Below are positions 56,072-64,000 of a DNA stretch of 64,000 bases, piece after piece (within the stretch, counting starts at the first letter, position 1; each line of letters begins with the position of its first letter). The position numbers and the translations under genes are program-made. The notes under the pieces were generated by a model. The model made no database searches and was not told the origin of the DNA. It saw only the letters and a program-made list of their open reading frames with translations. Location: the NCBI RefSeq assembly GCF_003432035.1, contig NZ_QOHO01000020.1, forward strand, positions 16,031 to 80,030. Reading direction: 5' to 3'. The DNA is from Lacrimispora amygdalina. Lineage in GTDB: Bacteria; Bacillota; Clostridia; Lachnospirales; Lachnospiraceae.

Positions 56072-56083
56072 AACAGCCACTCC

Positions 56084-58144
56084 TTACTTCTGGTCCTCGC
56101 CTAAAGCCAGTTCAAGATCCACTTCCAGATCTCCGGTGAAGATCTTATCCTCTTTGCCAAGAGCTCCTGGTACGATTGAGAAGGTATTGGAGATACCATC
56201 CTGAGCATCCTTAAATGGAAGCTTGGCCACTGATGCCAGAGATGCTACAGCACCATGAGTATCCCTTCTGTGCATTGGGTTAGCACCTGGTGCAAATGCT
56301 TCTCCCTTCTTACGTCCGTCAGGAGTTGCTCCTGTGTTTTTACCATATACTACGTTGGAAGTAATTGTCAAGATGGAAGTTGTGGCAATTCCTCCCCGGT
56401 AAGTATGATTTGACTTCACAAAGTTCATGAAGGTGTGTACCAGATCACTTGCAATCTGATCCACGCGGTCGTCGTTGTTTCCGTATTTCGGGAAATCTCC
56501 CTCAACTTCATAATCCACAACGATACCATTCTCATCACGGATTGCTTTCACCTTAGCATATTTAATAGCGGAAAGTGAGTCAGCAACAACGGAAAGACCA
56601 GCAATTCCGGTTGCAAACCAACGGGTTACTTTTTTATCATGAAGAGCCATCTGAATGCGCTCATAACTGTATCTGTCATGCATATAGTGAATGATGTTTA
56701 AAGCATTTACATAGACATTTGCAAGCCACTGCATCATATCCTTATAAGCATCCATTACTTCATCATAATCCAAATATTCAGAAGTAACAGGACGGTATTT
56801 AGGGCCTACCTGTTTTTTGGTGATTTCATCCACGCCGCCGTTGATGGCATATAAAAGACATTTTGCCAGGTTGGCGCGTGCTCCGAATAACTGCATTTCT
56901 TTTCCTACTCTCATGGAAGATACACAGCAGGCAATGGCATAGTCATCACCGTGGGTAACTCTCATTAAATCATCATTCTCATACTGAATAGAAGATGATG
57001 CGATAGAGGTCTTTGCACAGAAACGCTTAAAGTTACCTGGAAGCTTTGTAGACCAGAGAACCGTTAAATTAGGTTCTGGTGCAGTACCTAAGTTCTCAAG
57101 TGTATGAAGATAACGGAAGGACATTTTTGTTACCAGATGACGTCCGTCAATTCCCACACCGCCGATTGATTCTGTCACCCAGGTAGGATCACCGGAGAAA
57201 AGCTCGTTGTATTCCGGTGTACGTGCAAACTTCACAAGACGAAGCTTCATGATGAAGTGGTCCACAAATTCCTGAACTTCTTCTTCTGTGTAAGTACCTT
57301 CCTCTAAATCTCTCTGAGCATAAATATCAATGAAAGTAGAAGTACGTCCAAGGGACATGGCAGCACCATTCTGCTCCTTAACTGCAGCTAAGTAAGCCAG
57401 ATAAGTCCATTGAATGGCTTCCTTTACATTCATGGCAGGCTTTGAAATATCAAATCCGTAAATAGAACCAAGTTTCTTTAATTCCTTTAAAGCACGGATC
57501 TGCTCGGATAATTCTTCTCTTTCCCGGATTACATCGGAATACATGGTAGTACGGGTGGTATTCTTTTGTTCTTCCTTATCTTCAATCAGACGGTCGATTC
57601 CGTAAAGAGCAACTCTGCGGTAATCACCGATAATACGTCCACGGCCGTAAGCATCCGGAAGTCCGGTAATGATGTGGCTGGAGCGGCAGTTACGCATTTC
57701 TTCCGTATAAGCATCAAAAACTCCTGCATTATGAGTCTTTCTATGAACACTGAAAAATTCCTTTATTTCCGGATCAATGGTATATCCATTGTCTGCACAG
57801 GCCTTTTCTGCCATTCGGATGCCGCCGTAAGGCTGCAGGGAACGCTTAAAAGGCTTATCTGTCTGAAATCCAACAATTGTTTCTTTGTCCTTGTCTAAAT
57901 ATCCAGGTCCATGAGAGGTAATCGTGGAAACGAGCTTTGTATCCATATCCAGAACGCCGCCGGCTTCCCGCTCCTTCTTGCTTAATTCCATAACCTGTGC
58001 CCACAGTTCCTCAGTTTTCTTTGTCGGTCCTGCAAGGAAAGTATCATCCCCGTCATAAGGGGTATAGTTCTTCTGAATAAAGTCTCTGACATTAATCTCA
58101 TGTTCCCATATACCGTTGTTAAAAGCTCTCCATTCCGGTCTCAT
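56084..58144 (-). CDS. pflB: Pyruvate formate-lyase, large catalytic part lacking the glycyl-radical domain
   Basis: A 686-residue lyase that converts pyruvate and CoA to formate and acetyl-CoA. The catalytic cysteines are Cys406-Cys407 in [10 protein letters not shown] (Cys418-419 in E. coli). The sequence follows PflB from its N-terminus to GALGKEDKI, just where the glycyl-radical domain should begin, and then ends in an acidic tail ([14 protein letters not shown]). Full-length PflB is about 750-760 residues, so the missing part matches the separate 81-residue protein. A strong promoter lies upstream. Operon: pflB, diverged half-domain, radical subunit, pflA. Confidence 0.94.
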   Translation of the reverse strand: MRPEWRAFNNGIWEHEINVRDFIQKNYTPYDGDDTFLAGPTKKTEELWAQVMELSKKEREAGGVLDMDTKLVSTITSHGPGYLDKDKETIVGFQTDKPFKRSLQPYGGIRMAEKACADNGYTIDPEIKEFFSVHRKTHNAGVFDAYTEEMRNCRSSHIITGLPDAYGRGRIIGDYRRVALYGIDRLIEDKEEQKNTTRTTMYSDVIREREELSEQIRALKELKKLGSIYGFDISKPAMNVKEAIQWTYLAYLAAVKEQNGAAMSLGRTSTFIDIYAQRDLEEGTYTEEEVQEFVDHFIMKLRLVKFARTPEYNELFSGDPTWVTESIGGVGIDGRHLVTKMSFRYLHTLENLGTAPEPNLTVLWSTKLPGNFKRFCAKTSIASSSIQYENDDLMRVTHGDDYAIACCVSSMRVGKEMQLFGARANLAKCLLYAINGGVDEITKKQVGPKYRPVTSEYLDYDEVMDAYKDMMQWLANVYVNALNIIHYMHDRYSYERIQMALHDKKVTRWFATGIAGLSVVADSLSAIKYAKVKAIRDENGIVVDYEVEGDFPKYGNNDDRVDQIASDLVHTFMNFVKSNHTYRGGIATTSILTITSNVVYGKNTGATPDGRKKGEAFAPGANPMHRRDTHGAVASLASVAKLPFKDAQDGISNTFSIVPGALGKEDKIFTGDLEVDLELALGEDQK

Positions 58145-58238
58145 TTGTTTGTACCTCCATATAAAATCTTTATAATAAGTATCAATAATAAATAAGTGTC
58201 ATCAAAGGTTATAATTCCTAGGACCTTTGTATGAATAC

Positions 58239-58268
58239 ATTATATATGAATACTGTATACAATGTCAA
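58239..58268 (-). promoter_or_regulatory. Promoter of the pfl operon
   Basis: Reading leftward: TTGACA, 18 bases, TATAAT, both perfect hexamers. A direct repeat ATGAATAC (58231 and 58246 on the + strand, 15 bases apart) spans the -10 and spacer. The leader is about 85 bases. Confidence 0.8.
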
Positions 58269-58326
58269 TAGCGCTTAATGAGAAATTTTTCTATAAGCCT
58301 TTAAAAGAAAAAACGGAATGAAACCC

Positions 58327-58355
58327 TTGCTAATTACCTGGAAAAGTATTATATT
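58327..58355 (+). promoter_or_regulatory. Promoter of the DUF1858 gene
   Basis: TTGCTA, 17 bases, TATATT, about 40 bases before the ATG. Confidence 0.6.
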
Positions 58356-58395
58356 ATAAAAACAGTATGTACAATTTAATAAGGAGGAATACAAG

Positions 58396-58596
58396 ATGCA
58401 GATTGATAAAAATATGCTGATCGGAGCATTGCTTGAGATGGATGACAACATTGCACCGATGCTGATGCGCGCAGGTATGCATTGTCTTGGCTGTCCCGCA
58501 TCTCAGGGAGAGTCTTTAGAGGAAGCTTGTCAGGTTCATGGAATTGACTGTGATGTTCTGGTTTCTCAGATTAATGAAGTCTTAGCAGACAGATAG
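58396..58596 (+). CDS. DUF1858-domain small protein
   Basis: A 66-residue protein with the DUF1858 pattern: an N-terminal helix, the ML(M)RAGMHCLGCPAS motif with a CxxC pair at about residues 30-33, and a C-terminal DVLVSQINEVL helix. Related modules occur at the N-terminus of ScdA/RIC iron-sulfur repair proteins and alone in anaerobes, where a redox or iron-sulfur role is suspected. AAGGAGG precedes the ATG. It is divergent from the pfl operon. Confidence 0.88.
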   Translation: MQIDKNMLIGALLEMDDNIAPMLMRAGMHCLGCPASQGESLEEACQVHGIDCDVLVSQINEVLADR

Positions 58597-58602
58597 AGTA
58601 TT

Positions 58603-58640
58603 TAAGGAGGCGGTCCTAAGGATCAGCCTCCTTATTTTTT
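58603..58640 (+). terminator. Terminator of the DUF1858 gene
   Basis: TAAGGAGGC pairs with GCCTCCTTA, inner TCCT with AGGA, then six Ts. It overlaps the last codons of the convergent AraC gene. Confidence 0.85.
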
Positions 58641-59506
58641 ATTTCTTTTTTTTCTTCCCGGTAATGCCTGGGACTCACTCCATATTCCTGTTTGAATATC
58701 TTGGAAAAGGTAAGTGGATTATCATAACCGATGCTGGTGGCTATTTCCTGTATAGACCGGCAGGTACCGGCCAGTTCCCGGGCTGCAATGTTTAACCGGA
58801 ATCTCATTAAATACTCCTGGGGTGAAACTTCCAGTTTCTTTTTAAAAATTGAGGTTAAATAGGAACGGTTGATTCCGATGTAATCAGCAATATCCTGAAC
58901 CCTGATGCGGTCATAGTTCAGCTTGATATACTGCAGCGCATAATCAATATACGTATCAATGGAATAATCATACTGGTTTTTGCTGGTGCGCAGGCTGCTC
59001 TGTGTTTCAATCAGCGTGGACAGGATCTCGTATAAATATCCCACACGCTTAATTTCATTGGCAAATGTCAGCTGGTTGGTATCCAGAATCTTCTGTATCA
59101 TGGGCAGATAACACCGGTTGGGAATTGGGGAATGGATGGCACAATGTTCGTTTAACAGGCCCGCATATCCCAGATAGGCTTCCGCCATGGTGCCGTCAAA
59201 GGTGATCCACATATACTCCCATGGGTTTTCATAATCTGCATGATACTGAATCGGCTGGCCTTTGGGTATCAGGAAGATGTCATCAGTTTCCAGCTCATAA
59301 CGGGTTCCTCCTGTTTCCAGAACACCCGCTCCTCCCAGCACAAAATGGAGATGATATTCATTGGGAATCTTGTGATTGTAAGTGTATCCGGGAGGACACT
59401 GCTGAATACCGCAGTGGACCAGATACAAATCATTGGTTTGACGCTTGATGTTTCTTAAACAACGGAATCCCGCCACACATTTATAACTCGTCTGTTTTTC
59501 AGTCAA
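58616..59506 (-). CDS. AraC-family transcriptional regulator with cupin domain
   Basis: A 296-residue regulator. The N-terminal cupin has the sugar-regulator features HFVLGGAGVLETGG and IPKGQPIQYHAD; the C-terminal domain has LYEILSTLIET, VQDIADYIGINRSYLTSIFKKK in part and IGYDNPLTFSKIFKQEYG in part. The TTG start has GAGGGGG at good distance; it is the third TTG start in the window. It is probably the regulator of the adjoining GH4 gene or a sugar importer, but the second AraC gene beyond GH4 is also a candidate. Confidence 0.9.
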   Translation of the reverse strand: MTEKQTSYKCVAGFRCLRNIKRQTNDLYLVHCGIQQCPPGYTYNHKIPNEYHLHFVLGGAGVLETGGTRYELETDDIFLIPKGQPIQYHADYENPWEYMWITFDGTMAEAYLGYAGLLNEHCAIHSPIPNRCYLPMIQKILDTNQLTFANEIKRVGYLYEILSTLIETQSSLRTSKNQYDYSIDTYIDYALQYIKLNYDRIRVQDIADYIGINRSYLTSIFKKKLEVSPQEYLMRFRLNIAARELAGTCRSIQEIATSIGYDNPLTFSKIFKQEYGVSPRHYREEKKEIKNKEADP

Positions 59507-59595
59507 AGCTATGCCCCCTCAATCGGATACTGATTATTCATATCTATTATACAGGAAGCCGTTTTTACTTGCAAATCTTATTTGCGGGAGAAATG

Positions 59596-60918
59596 TCAGC
59601 GGTACATGCTCATATAATCACCGTGTGCGTCAATCAGTTCATCCACCATGGCCCGGATATCCCTGATACTGAGCTCTGCACTGGTATGAGGATCCAGCAT
59701 GGCGGCCTGGTAAATCGCCTCCCTGCTTCTTGTTCGGGCGGCTTCCACGGTAATCAGCTGGGGATTGATATTTGTCATATTCATGGCAGCCAGCTGGACA
59801 GGGAGACGGCCGACGTGACACGGAGTGATCCCGCTTCCATCTACCAGACAGGGTACTTCCACACACGCATCAGAAGGCAGATTCTCAATCAGACCCCTGT
59901 TTAAAACATTTCCTCCGATTTTATACGGGTGATTGGTTATGATGGCTTCCATAATATAGGAAGCATATTCCAGAGAACGGGTGTGAGTAATGGCTCCGTT
60001 GTTTAAGATTGACGCTTTTTCCTCTTCCCACTCATTAATCTGTTTGATGCACCGTCTGGGATATTCATTTAACGGGATATTAAATTCTTCAATCAGCTGA
60101 GGATACCGGGACTTAATAAACAGGGAATTATACTCAGCGTTGTGCTCGCTGGATTCCGTGCAGTAATAACCCAGATTTCGTATGTACTCAAAACGTACCA
60201 TATCCTTGTGGCCGCCTGCCTGATTCATCTCAAGAGCCTTCTGCTTAATTAACGGATAGAGATCTTTGCCGTTCCGGTCGTGAATATTTAAAAGCCATGC
60301 CATATGGTTGATTCCGGCAATCAGCTCTGTCCGGCCTTCCAGACAGTCCTCCATACCCAGTTCTTTCAGCAGATTTTCCGAGCAGACCTGAACACTGTGG
60401 CACAGACCAATGGTTTTGACAGAGGTATACCGCTGCATGTATCCGGAGAGAATTGCCATGGGATTGGTATAGTTTAAAAACCAGGCATCCGGGCAGACCT
60501 CCTCCATATCTCTTGCAAATTCTTCCATGACCGGAATCGTTCTTAAGCCCCGCATGATTCCGCCGATTCCCAGCGTATCGGCTATGGTCTGACGCAGACC
60601 GTATTTTTCCGGTATTTTAAAATCGGTAATCGTGCAGGGATCATATCCGCCAACCTGGATGGCATTTACAACAAAAGTTGCACCAGACAATGCCTCCCTC
60701 CGGTTTTCCGGTCCTAAATAAGTGTGTATGGCGGCCCTTTTGTCATTTACATTTTTGTTGATTGCACTCAAAATAAGCTCCGAGTCCGAAAGACGGATGG
60801 GATCAATGTCATACAGAGCGATTTCAGCGTCGCGCAGGGAAGGCGTGCACATACAGTCTCCTAAGACATTTCTCGCAAATATCGTACTTCCTGCTCCCAT
60901 AAAAGTTATTTTTATCAT
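59596..60918 (-). CDS. melA: Glycoside hydrolase family 4, alpha-galactosidase (MelA) type
   Basis: A 440-residue NAD- and Mn-dependent glycosidase. The Rossmann motif is FMGAGSTIFARNVLGD at residues 6-21, the metal ligands Cys173-His174 lie in GLCHSVQ with His205 in GINHMAW, and FLNYTNPMAIL binds NAD/sugar. GIGGIMRGLR near residue 120 and the Cys-His pair resemble MelA and related alpha-galactosidases/alpha-glucuronidases more than 6-phospho-glucosidases. The start is ATG 60918 behind AAGGAGG. Divergent from an AraC gene and near a sugar importer. Confidence 0.9.
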   Translation of the reverse strand: MIKITFMGAGSTIFARNVLGDCMCTPSLRDAEIALYDIDPIRLSDSELILSAINKNVNDKRAAIHTYLGPENRREALSGATFVVNAIQVGGYDPCTITDFKIPEKYGLRQTIADTLGIGGIMRGLRTIPVMEEFARDMEEVCPDAWFLNYTNPMAILSGYMQRYTSVKTIGLCHSVQVCSENLLKELGMEDCLEGRTELIAGINHMAWLLNIHDRNGKDLYPLIKQKALEMNQAGGHKDMVRFEYIRNLGYYCTESSEHNAEYNSLFIKSRYPQLIEEFNIPLNEYPRRCIKQINEWEEEKASILNNGAITHTRSLEYASYIMEAIITNHPYKIGGNVLNRGLIENLPSDACVEVPCLVDGSGITPCHVGRLPVQLAAMNMTNINPQLITVEAARTRSREAIYQAAMLDPHTSAELSIRDIRAMVDELIDAHGDYMSMYR

Positions 60919-60958
60919 TGCTATTCCTCCTTGTTTTTCTTGTCTGCCAGATGAGGTT

Positions 60959-61019
60959 ATTGTATAATTACAGCAGAAAAAAAGATAGGAAGTTTGTTTC
61001 AAAAAATTGTCAGTTTGTT
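60959..61019 (-). promoter_or_regulatory. Candidate melA promoter with AraC-type direct repeats
   Basis: Reading leftward: two identical AACAAACT half-sites (61019-61012 and 60998-60991), 21 bases apart, then a weak -35 TATCTT (60987-60982), 17 bases and -10 TACAAT (60964-60959). Two direct half-sites two helix turns apart, the nearer one just upstream of a weak -35, is the layout of AraC-activated promoters. Confidence 0.55.
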
Positions 61020-61035
61020 GCATGGAGGTGAAAAC

Positions 61036-61833
61036 ATGAACCAGTCAGCAAGGGAGCTAACCATTTATTACTGCGGTCATGAAACGTGTATGCCCGGCCA
61101 TTATTTCGGACCTGCTGTCCGTAAGCATTACCTCCTTCATGTTGTGCTGAAAGGCAGGGGAGTTTACAGGACTTCTGACAGGGAGTACCGGCTTATGGAA
61201 GGTGAGGCGTTTTTAATTAAGCCTCAGGAAGTGACTTACTATCAGGCAGATAACAGGGAACCATGGGAATATGCATGGGTGGCATTTTCCGGAACCGAGG
61301 CAGAACGTCTGGTATCCGAGTACCGGAGTGAGGAGGCAGGATACTGCTATCGCTTTGACAGTGGAAAAGAGTGGCGTGAGATTATTCTGGCTCTTGTGGC
61401 TGCTTTTTCTGGAACCTCCCATAATATGGATGAGATGAGGGGTTATCTCTATCTTCTTTTTTCCCATTTTCCCGGAAATGCCGCGCAAATGGATCTTTAT
61501 GAGAAAAGTTATATAGAAAAGGCTGAAACATATATCCGGCATAATTACAGTTATCCCATACAAATTGCGGATGCAGCCAGGTATGTTGGGATTGACCGGA
61601 CCTATCTTTACCGGATTTTTATGATGCATAAAGGGGTATCTCCCAAGCATTATCTGACGGAGTACCGGATACTTGAGGCAAAGCGTCTCCTGGAAGATAC
61701 CACGTTAAGTATAACGGAAACAGCCCTTTCCTGCGGCTTTCATGATGCCTCTGTTTTCTGCAGATACTTTCAAAAAGCAGAGGGGCAATCTCCGCTGCAG
61801 TATCGCAGGCAGTTTCACAAAGCTGATTTGTGA
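61036..61833 (+). CDS. AraC-family transcriptional regulator with cupin domain
   Basis: A 265-residue regulator with an N-terminal cupin (HYLLHVVLKGRGVYR, then LIKPQEVTYYQADNREPWEY in part) and a C-terminal AraC domain (IADAARYVGIDRTYLYRIF and CGFHDASVFCRYFQKAEGQSP). It is similar in plan to the AraC protein at 58.6-59.5 kb, so the two flank melA. ATG 61036 with GGAGGTG upstream is the start. It is placed to control both divergent melA and the importer downstream. Confidence 0.9.
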   Translation: MNQSARELTIYYCGHETCMPGHYFGPAVRKHYLLHVVLKGRGVYRTSDREYRLMEGEAFLIKPQEVTYYQADNREPWEYAWVAFSGTEAERLVSEYRSEEAGYCYRFDSGKEWREIILALVAAFSGTSHNMDEMRGYLYLLFSHFPGNAAQMDLYEKSYIEKAETYIRHNYSYPIQIADAARYVGIDRTYLYRIFMMHKGVSPKHYLTEYRILEAKRLLEDTTLSITETALSCGFHDASVFCRYFQKAEGQSPLQYRRQFHKADL

Positions 61834-61836
61834 ATG

Positions 61837-61987
61837 TAACAAAACACCATATAAAAATCACATTAATCTATGTAAAATTAACAAAGAACAGATTATAATT
61901 AGATCCATAATAATAAAAAGTAACAAAAATTAATTGGGCAATAATTATGTAACTATTTAAAGTGACAAATTATGGGAGGTAACAAAA
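61837..61987 (+). promoter_or_regulatory. Regulatory region of the sugar importer with repeated TAACAAA sites
   Basis: TAACAAA occurs at 61837, 61879, 61921 and 61980; the first three are exactly 42 bases apart. The core AACAAA is the same as in the two half-sites before melA. A candidate promoter is TGTAAA (61871), 17 bases, TATAAT (61894-61899). The stretch is very AT-rich and holds no gene. Confidence 0.5.
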
Positions 61988-63342
61988 TGAAACGGAGATG
62001 GGGATTACCAGCAGCAATGGCAGTTATCGCAGCATCTGCACTGATCGGCTGTTCCAGTCAGCAAAGCGGCAGCCAGACAACAGCCGCAGGATCACAGGAG
62101 ACCAAGCAGGAGTCAAAGCAGGAATCAGGCGCAGCTGAGACGGAAAAGGAAAAGGGAGGCTCTTCCGGGACACTCACTGTAGCTATCTGGGATAAAAATC
62201 AGGAACCAGGTCTTACCAAGATTATGGCTGATTTCACGAAAGAGACCGGAATTAAGACACAGATTCAGGTAACACCATGGGATCAGTACTGGACCATGCT
62301 GGAAGCCGGCGCTACAGGAGGTTCTCTTCCTGATGTATTCTGGATGCATTCCAATGAGATTGCACGTTACTCGGAATATGAGATGCTGCTGGATTTAACA
62401 GACCGGATCAAGGCCAGTAAGACACTTGAGATGGATAAATTCCCCAAAGAGATTGTGGACATTTACAACTGGCAGGGAACCAAGCAGTATGCAGTTCCAA
62501 AAGACATTGACACCATTGCGCTCTGGTATAATAAAACCATGTTCGACGAGGCTGGAATTTCCTATCCAAGCAAAGACTGGACCTGGGATGATTTTGCAGA
62601 TGCAGCGAAAAAGCTTACTAAGGCTGACGGAAGCCAGTATGGTTTTGCGGTTAGCCCTACCAATGATCAGGCAGGCTGGTGCAACCCAGTTTATGACATG
62701 GGCGGATATGTAATCAGCGATGACAAAAAATCTTCCGGATTTACCCAGCCGGGAACCATTAAGGCACTGACCTTCCTTACTGATCTTATGAAAGAAGGGT
62801 ATGCACCGCCCTATGAGGTAATTGCAGAGAATAAGGAAGAAGCTTTATTTGAGGCTGGTAAGGTAGCTATGATTACCCAGGGTTCCTGGATGCTTTCAGA
62901 GCTTTGCAACAATGATTATGTAAAGGCAAACTGTGACATCGCTGTTCTTCCAAAGGACAAAACAACGGGAAGACGCGCTTCCATCTATAATGGCCTTGGC
63001 TGGGCGGCTTCTGCCAATACCTCCATGCCGGAAGAAGCATGGAAGCTGATTGAATACATGGGTTCCAAAGAAGCCCAGCAGAAGCAGTCTGATCTTGGAA
63101 TTGTAATATCTGCTTATCAGGGAACTACCGATAACTGGATTAAGGCGTATCCGGACTTCAATTTACAGGCATATCTTGATATGATGGATGATCTTGTAAT
63201 CCGTCCGTACTCCAAATCAACGGTTGCATGGACCAATATGATTCATGAAAAACTGATTGATGCGTGGAACGGAAATAAGAGTGTAGAGGAAGTCTGCAAG
63301 GATATTGATAAGGAAATGAATGCCATGCTGGCGGAAGAATAG
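61987..63342 (+). CDS. Sugar ABC transporter substrate-binding lipoprotein
   Basis: A 451-residue MalE-like family-1 binding protein. Signal peptide with lipobox LIGC (Cys about 22), Ser/Gln/Glu-rich linker to about residue 60, then LTVAIWDKNQEPGLTKI, GGSLPDVFWMH near residue 115 and NKTMFDEAGISYPSKDWTWDDF near residue 185 in part. GGGAGG precedes the ATG. With melA and the AraC gene alongside, an alpha-galactoside such as melibiose or raffinose is a reasonable guess at substrate. Confidence 0.92.
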   Translation: MKRRWGLPAAMAVIAASALIGCSSQQSGSQTTAAGSQETKQESKQESGAAETEKEKGGSSGTLTVAIWDKNQEPGLTKIMADFTKETGIKTQIQVTPWDQYWTMLEAGATGGSLPDVFWMHSNEIARYSEYEMLLDLTDRIKASKTLEMDKFPKEIVDIYNWQGTKQYAVPKDIDTIALWYNKTMFDEAGISYPSKDWTWDDFADAAKKLTKADGSQYGFAVSPTNDQAGWCNPVYDMGGYVISDDKKSSGFTQPGTIKALTFLTDLMKEGYAPPYEVIAENKEEALFEAGKVAMITQGSWMLSELCNNDYVKANCDIAVLPKDKTTGRRASIYNGLGWAASANTSMPEEAWKLIEYMGSKEAQQKQSDLGIVISAYQGTTDNWIKAYPDFNLQAYLDMMDDLVIRPYSKSTVAWTNMIHEKLIDAWNGNKSVEEVCKDIDKEMNAMLAEE

Positions 63343-63350
63343 GTGTGGTC

Positions 63351-63383
63351 GGGGAGGCAGATACAACGGCTGCCTCCCCTTTT
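63351..63383 (+). terminator. Intrinsic terminator / attenuator after the binding-protein gene
   Basis: Perfect 10-bp stem GGGGAGGCAG / CTGCCTCCCC with four Ts, between the binding protein and the permease. Confidence 0.7.
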
Positions 63384-63405
63384 GACGAAATTGCGGAGGG
63401 ACTGC

Positions 63406-63984
63406 ATGAACAGAAAAAAAACGGTATCAAGACGGGAGAAAAGTGAATTTTTGTGGGGCTGGCTGTTTTTGCTGCCTACTATGACAGGCCTCATAATTTT
63501 GAATATTATACCAATCTTTCAGACAATCTACCAAAGCTTTTTTAAAACCGGTGCCTTTGGAAAGGGCAATGTATACGTAGGACTCAGTAACTACAGCAAG
63601 CTTATGAAGGACAGTACAGTCTGGCAGGCGCTTTGGAATACCTTTAAGTATGCGCTTGTTGAAGTACCATTTTCCATAGCAATCGCGCTGGTATTAGCTG
63701 TTATACTAAATGGGAAAATAAAAGGCCGTTCGATTTGGAGAACCATTTATTTCCTGCCTATGGTTGCAGCCCCTGCGGCGGTAGCCATGGTCTGGAGATG
63801 GCTTTATAATTCAGAATTCGGTTTAATCAATCACCTTTTAAACCGGATTGGGCTTTCTTCTGTGAACTGGATCTCAGATCCTAAAATTGCTTATATTTCC
63901 ATAGCTATTGTGGGAATCTGGTCCGTGATCGGCTACAACATGGTCCTGTTTTTTGCAGGCCTTCAGGAGATTCCGGGAGATTAG
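63406..63984 (+). CDS. Sugar ABC transporter permease (MalF type), prematurely ended
   Basis: A 192-residue open frame with four clear spans of a MalF/UgpA permease: FLWGWLFLLPTMTGLIILNI in part, then VEVPFSIAIALVLAVILNGK in part, RTIYFLPMVAAPAAVAMVW in part and SVIGYNMVLFFAGLQEIPGD in part. Family members have about 290 residues and continue after EIPGD with YYEAA...DGA, the EAA loop. Here the frame ends GAT TAG, exactly before that loop, and the remaining 16 bases do not resemble it. Either a nonsense change, a rearrangement point or an assembly error near the window end. As written the protein could not dock an ATPase. Confidence 0.8.
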   Translation: MNRKKTVSRREKSEFLWGWLFLLPTMTGLIILNIIPIFQTIYQSFFKTGAFGKGNVYVGLSNYSKLMKDSTVWQALWNTFKYALVEVPFSIAIALVLAVILNGKIKGRSIWRTIYFLPMVAAPAAVAMVWRWLYNSEFGLINHLLNRIGLSSVNWISDPKIAYISIAIVGIWSVIGYNMVLFFAGLQEIPGD

Positions 63985-64000
63985 TGTGAAAGAAAGTAGA

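Noticed and set aside
55835..58144. Frameshift or sequencing error splitting one pfl gene
   Set aside because: Each piece has its own stop, ribosome binding site and start, the break lies at a domain boundary, and an extra paralogous half-domain is inserted between the pieces.

Overview
The window reads as chromosome of a low- to mid-GC, anaerobic, saccharolytic Firmicute, most likely a Lachnospiraceae / Clostridium cluster XIVa organism. This is inferred from strong GGAGG ribosome binding sites, T-box and BglG-type RNA switches, YesMN two-component systems, lipoprotein binding proteins with Thr/Ala/Glu-rich linkers, and a pyruvate formate-lyase with its activase. No species can be named from the sequence alone. 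I see no rRNA, tRNA, CRISPR array, prophage or transposase.

Layout. 1-4.7 kb: end of a sugar ABC importer operon (binding protein, two permeases) with a GH31 glycosidase. 4.7-12 kb: a methyltransferase, then a beta-glucoside operon (licT, bglP, bglA, lipoprotein carboxylesterase) with two RAT/terminator switches. 12-20 kb: a YesMN sensor/regulator pair and a YtfQRT/YjfF-like furanose importer. 20-29 kb: MATE pump, two esterases, an AraC regulator, a second GH31 enzyme, two paralogous small-RNA genes, a methyltransferase and a LysR regulator. 29-38 kb: a NikABCDE-like importer with an AstE/aspartoacylase-like metallohydrolase, then topB. 38-44 kb: a LacI regulator, a phosphonate-type PhnDCEE importer and a cytoplasmic UshA-like phosphoesterase. 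44-48.6 kb: a T-box-controlled cstA, an amtB-glnK pair behind an attenuator, and a lone receiver-domain protein. 48.7-53.6 kb: housekeeping gdpP-rplI-dnaB, then a large palindromic element and a MerR-like regulator. 53.6-58.6 kb: a PuuD-like hydrolase, a small ferredoxin, pflA, and a pyruvate formate-lyase whose glycyl-radical domain is a separate 81-residue protein with a diverged 78-residue paralogue between them. 58.6-64 kb: two AraC regulators, a GH4 alpha-galactosidase-type enzyme, and the start of another sugar ABC importer whose first permease stops early.

How it fits together. Most of the window is a set of local import-and-degrade modules, each pairing a transporter with a cytoplasmic hydrolase and usually a dedicated regulator. 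Control is largely at RNA level: RAT antitermination, a T-box, an amtB leader terminator, and intrinsic-terminator hairpins placed after four solute-binding-protein genes, which would keep binding protein in excess over membrane components. Sugars taken up would feed glycolysis and then the split pyruvate formate-lyase, with the ferredoxin a plausible electron donor for its radical-SAM activase.

Best leads for undescribed biology: (1) the paralogous small-RNA pair at 23774-23911 and 27554-27691, each with its own promoter, a near-identical core and a covarying terminator stem; (2) the physically split pyruvate formate-lyase with an extra diverged half-domain; (3) three abutting hairpins after dnaB, including a 74-bp perfect palindrome; (4) a T-box leader in front of cstA; (5) a mirror-image divergent promoter pair between a GH31 gene and an esterase.
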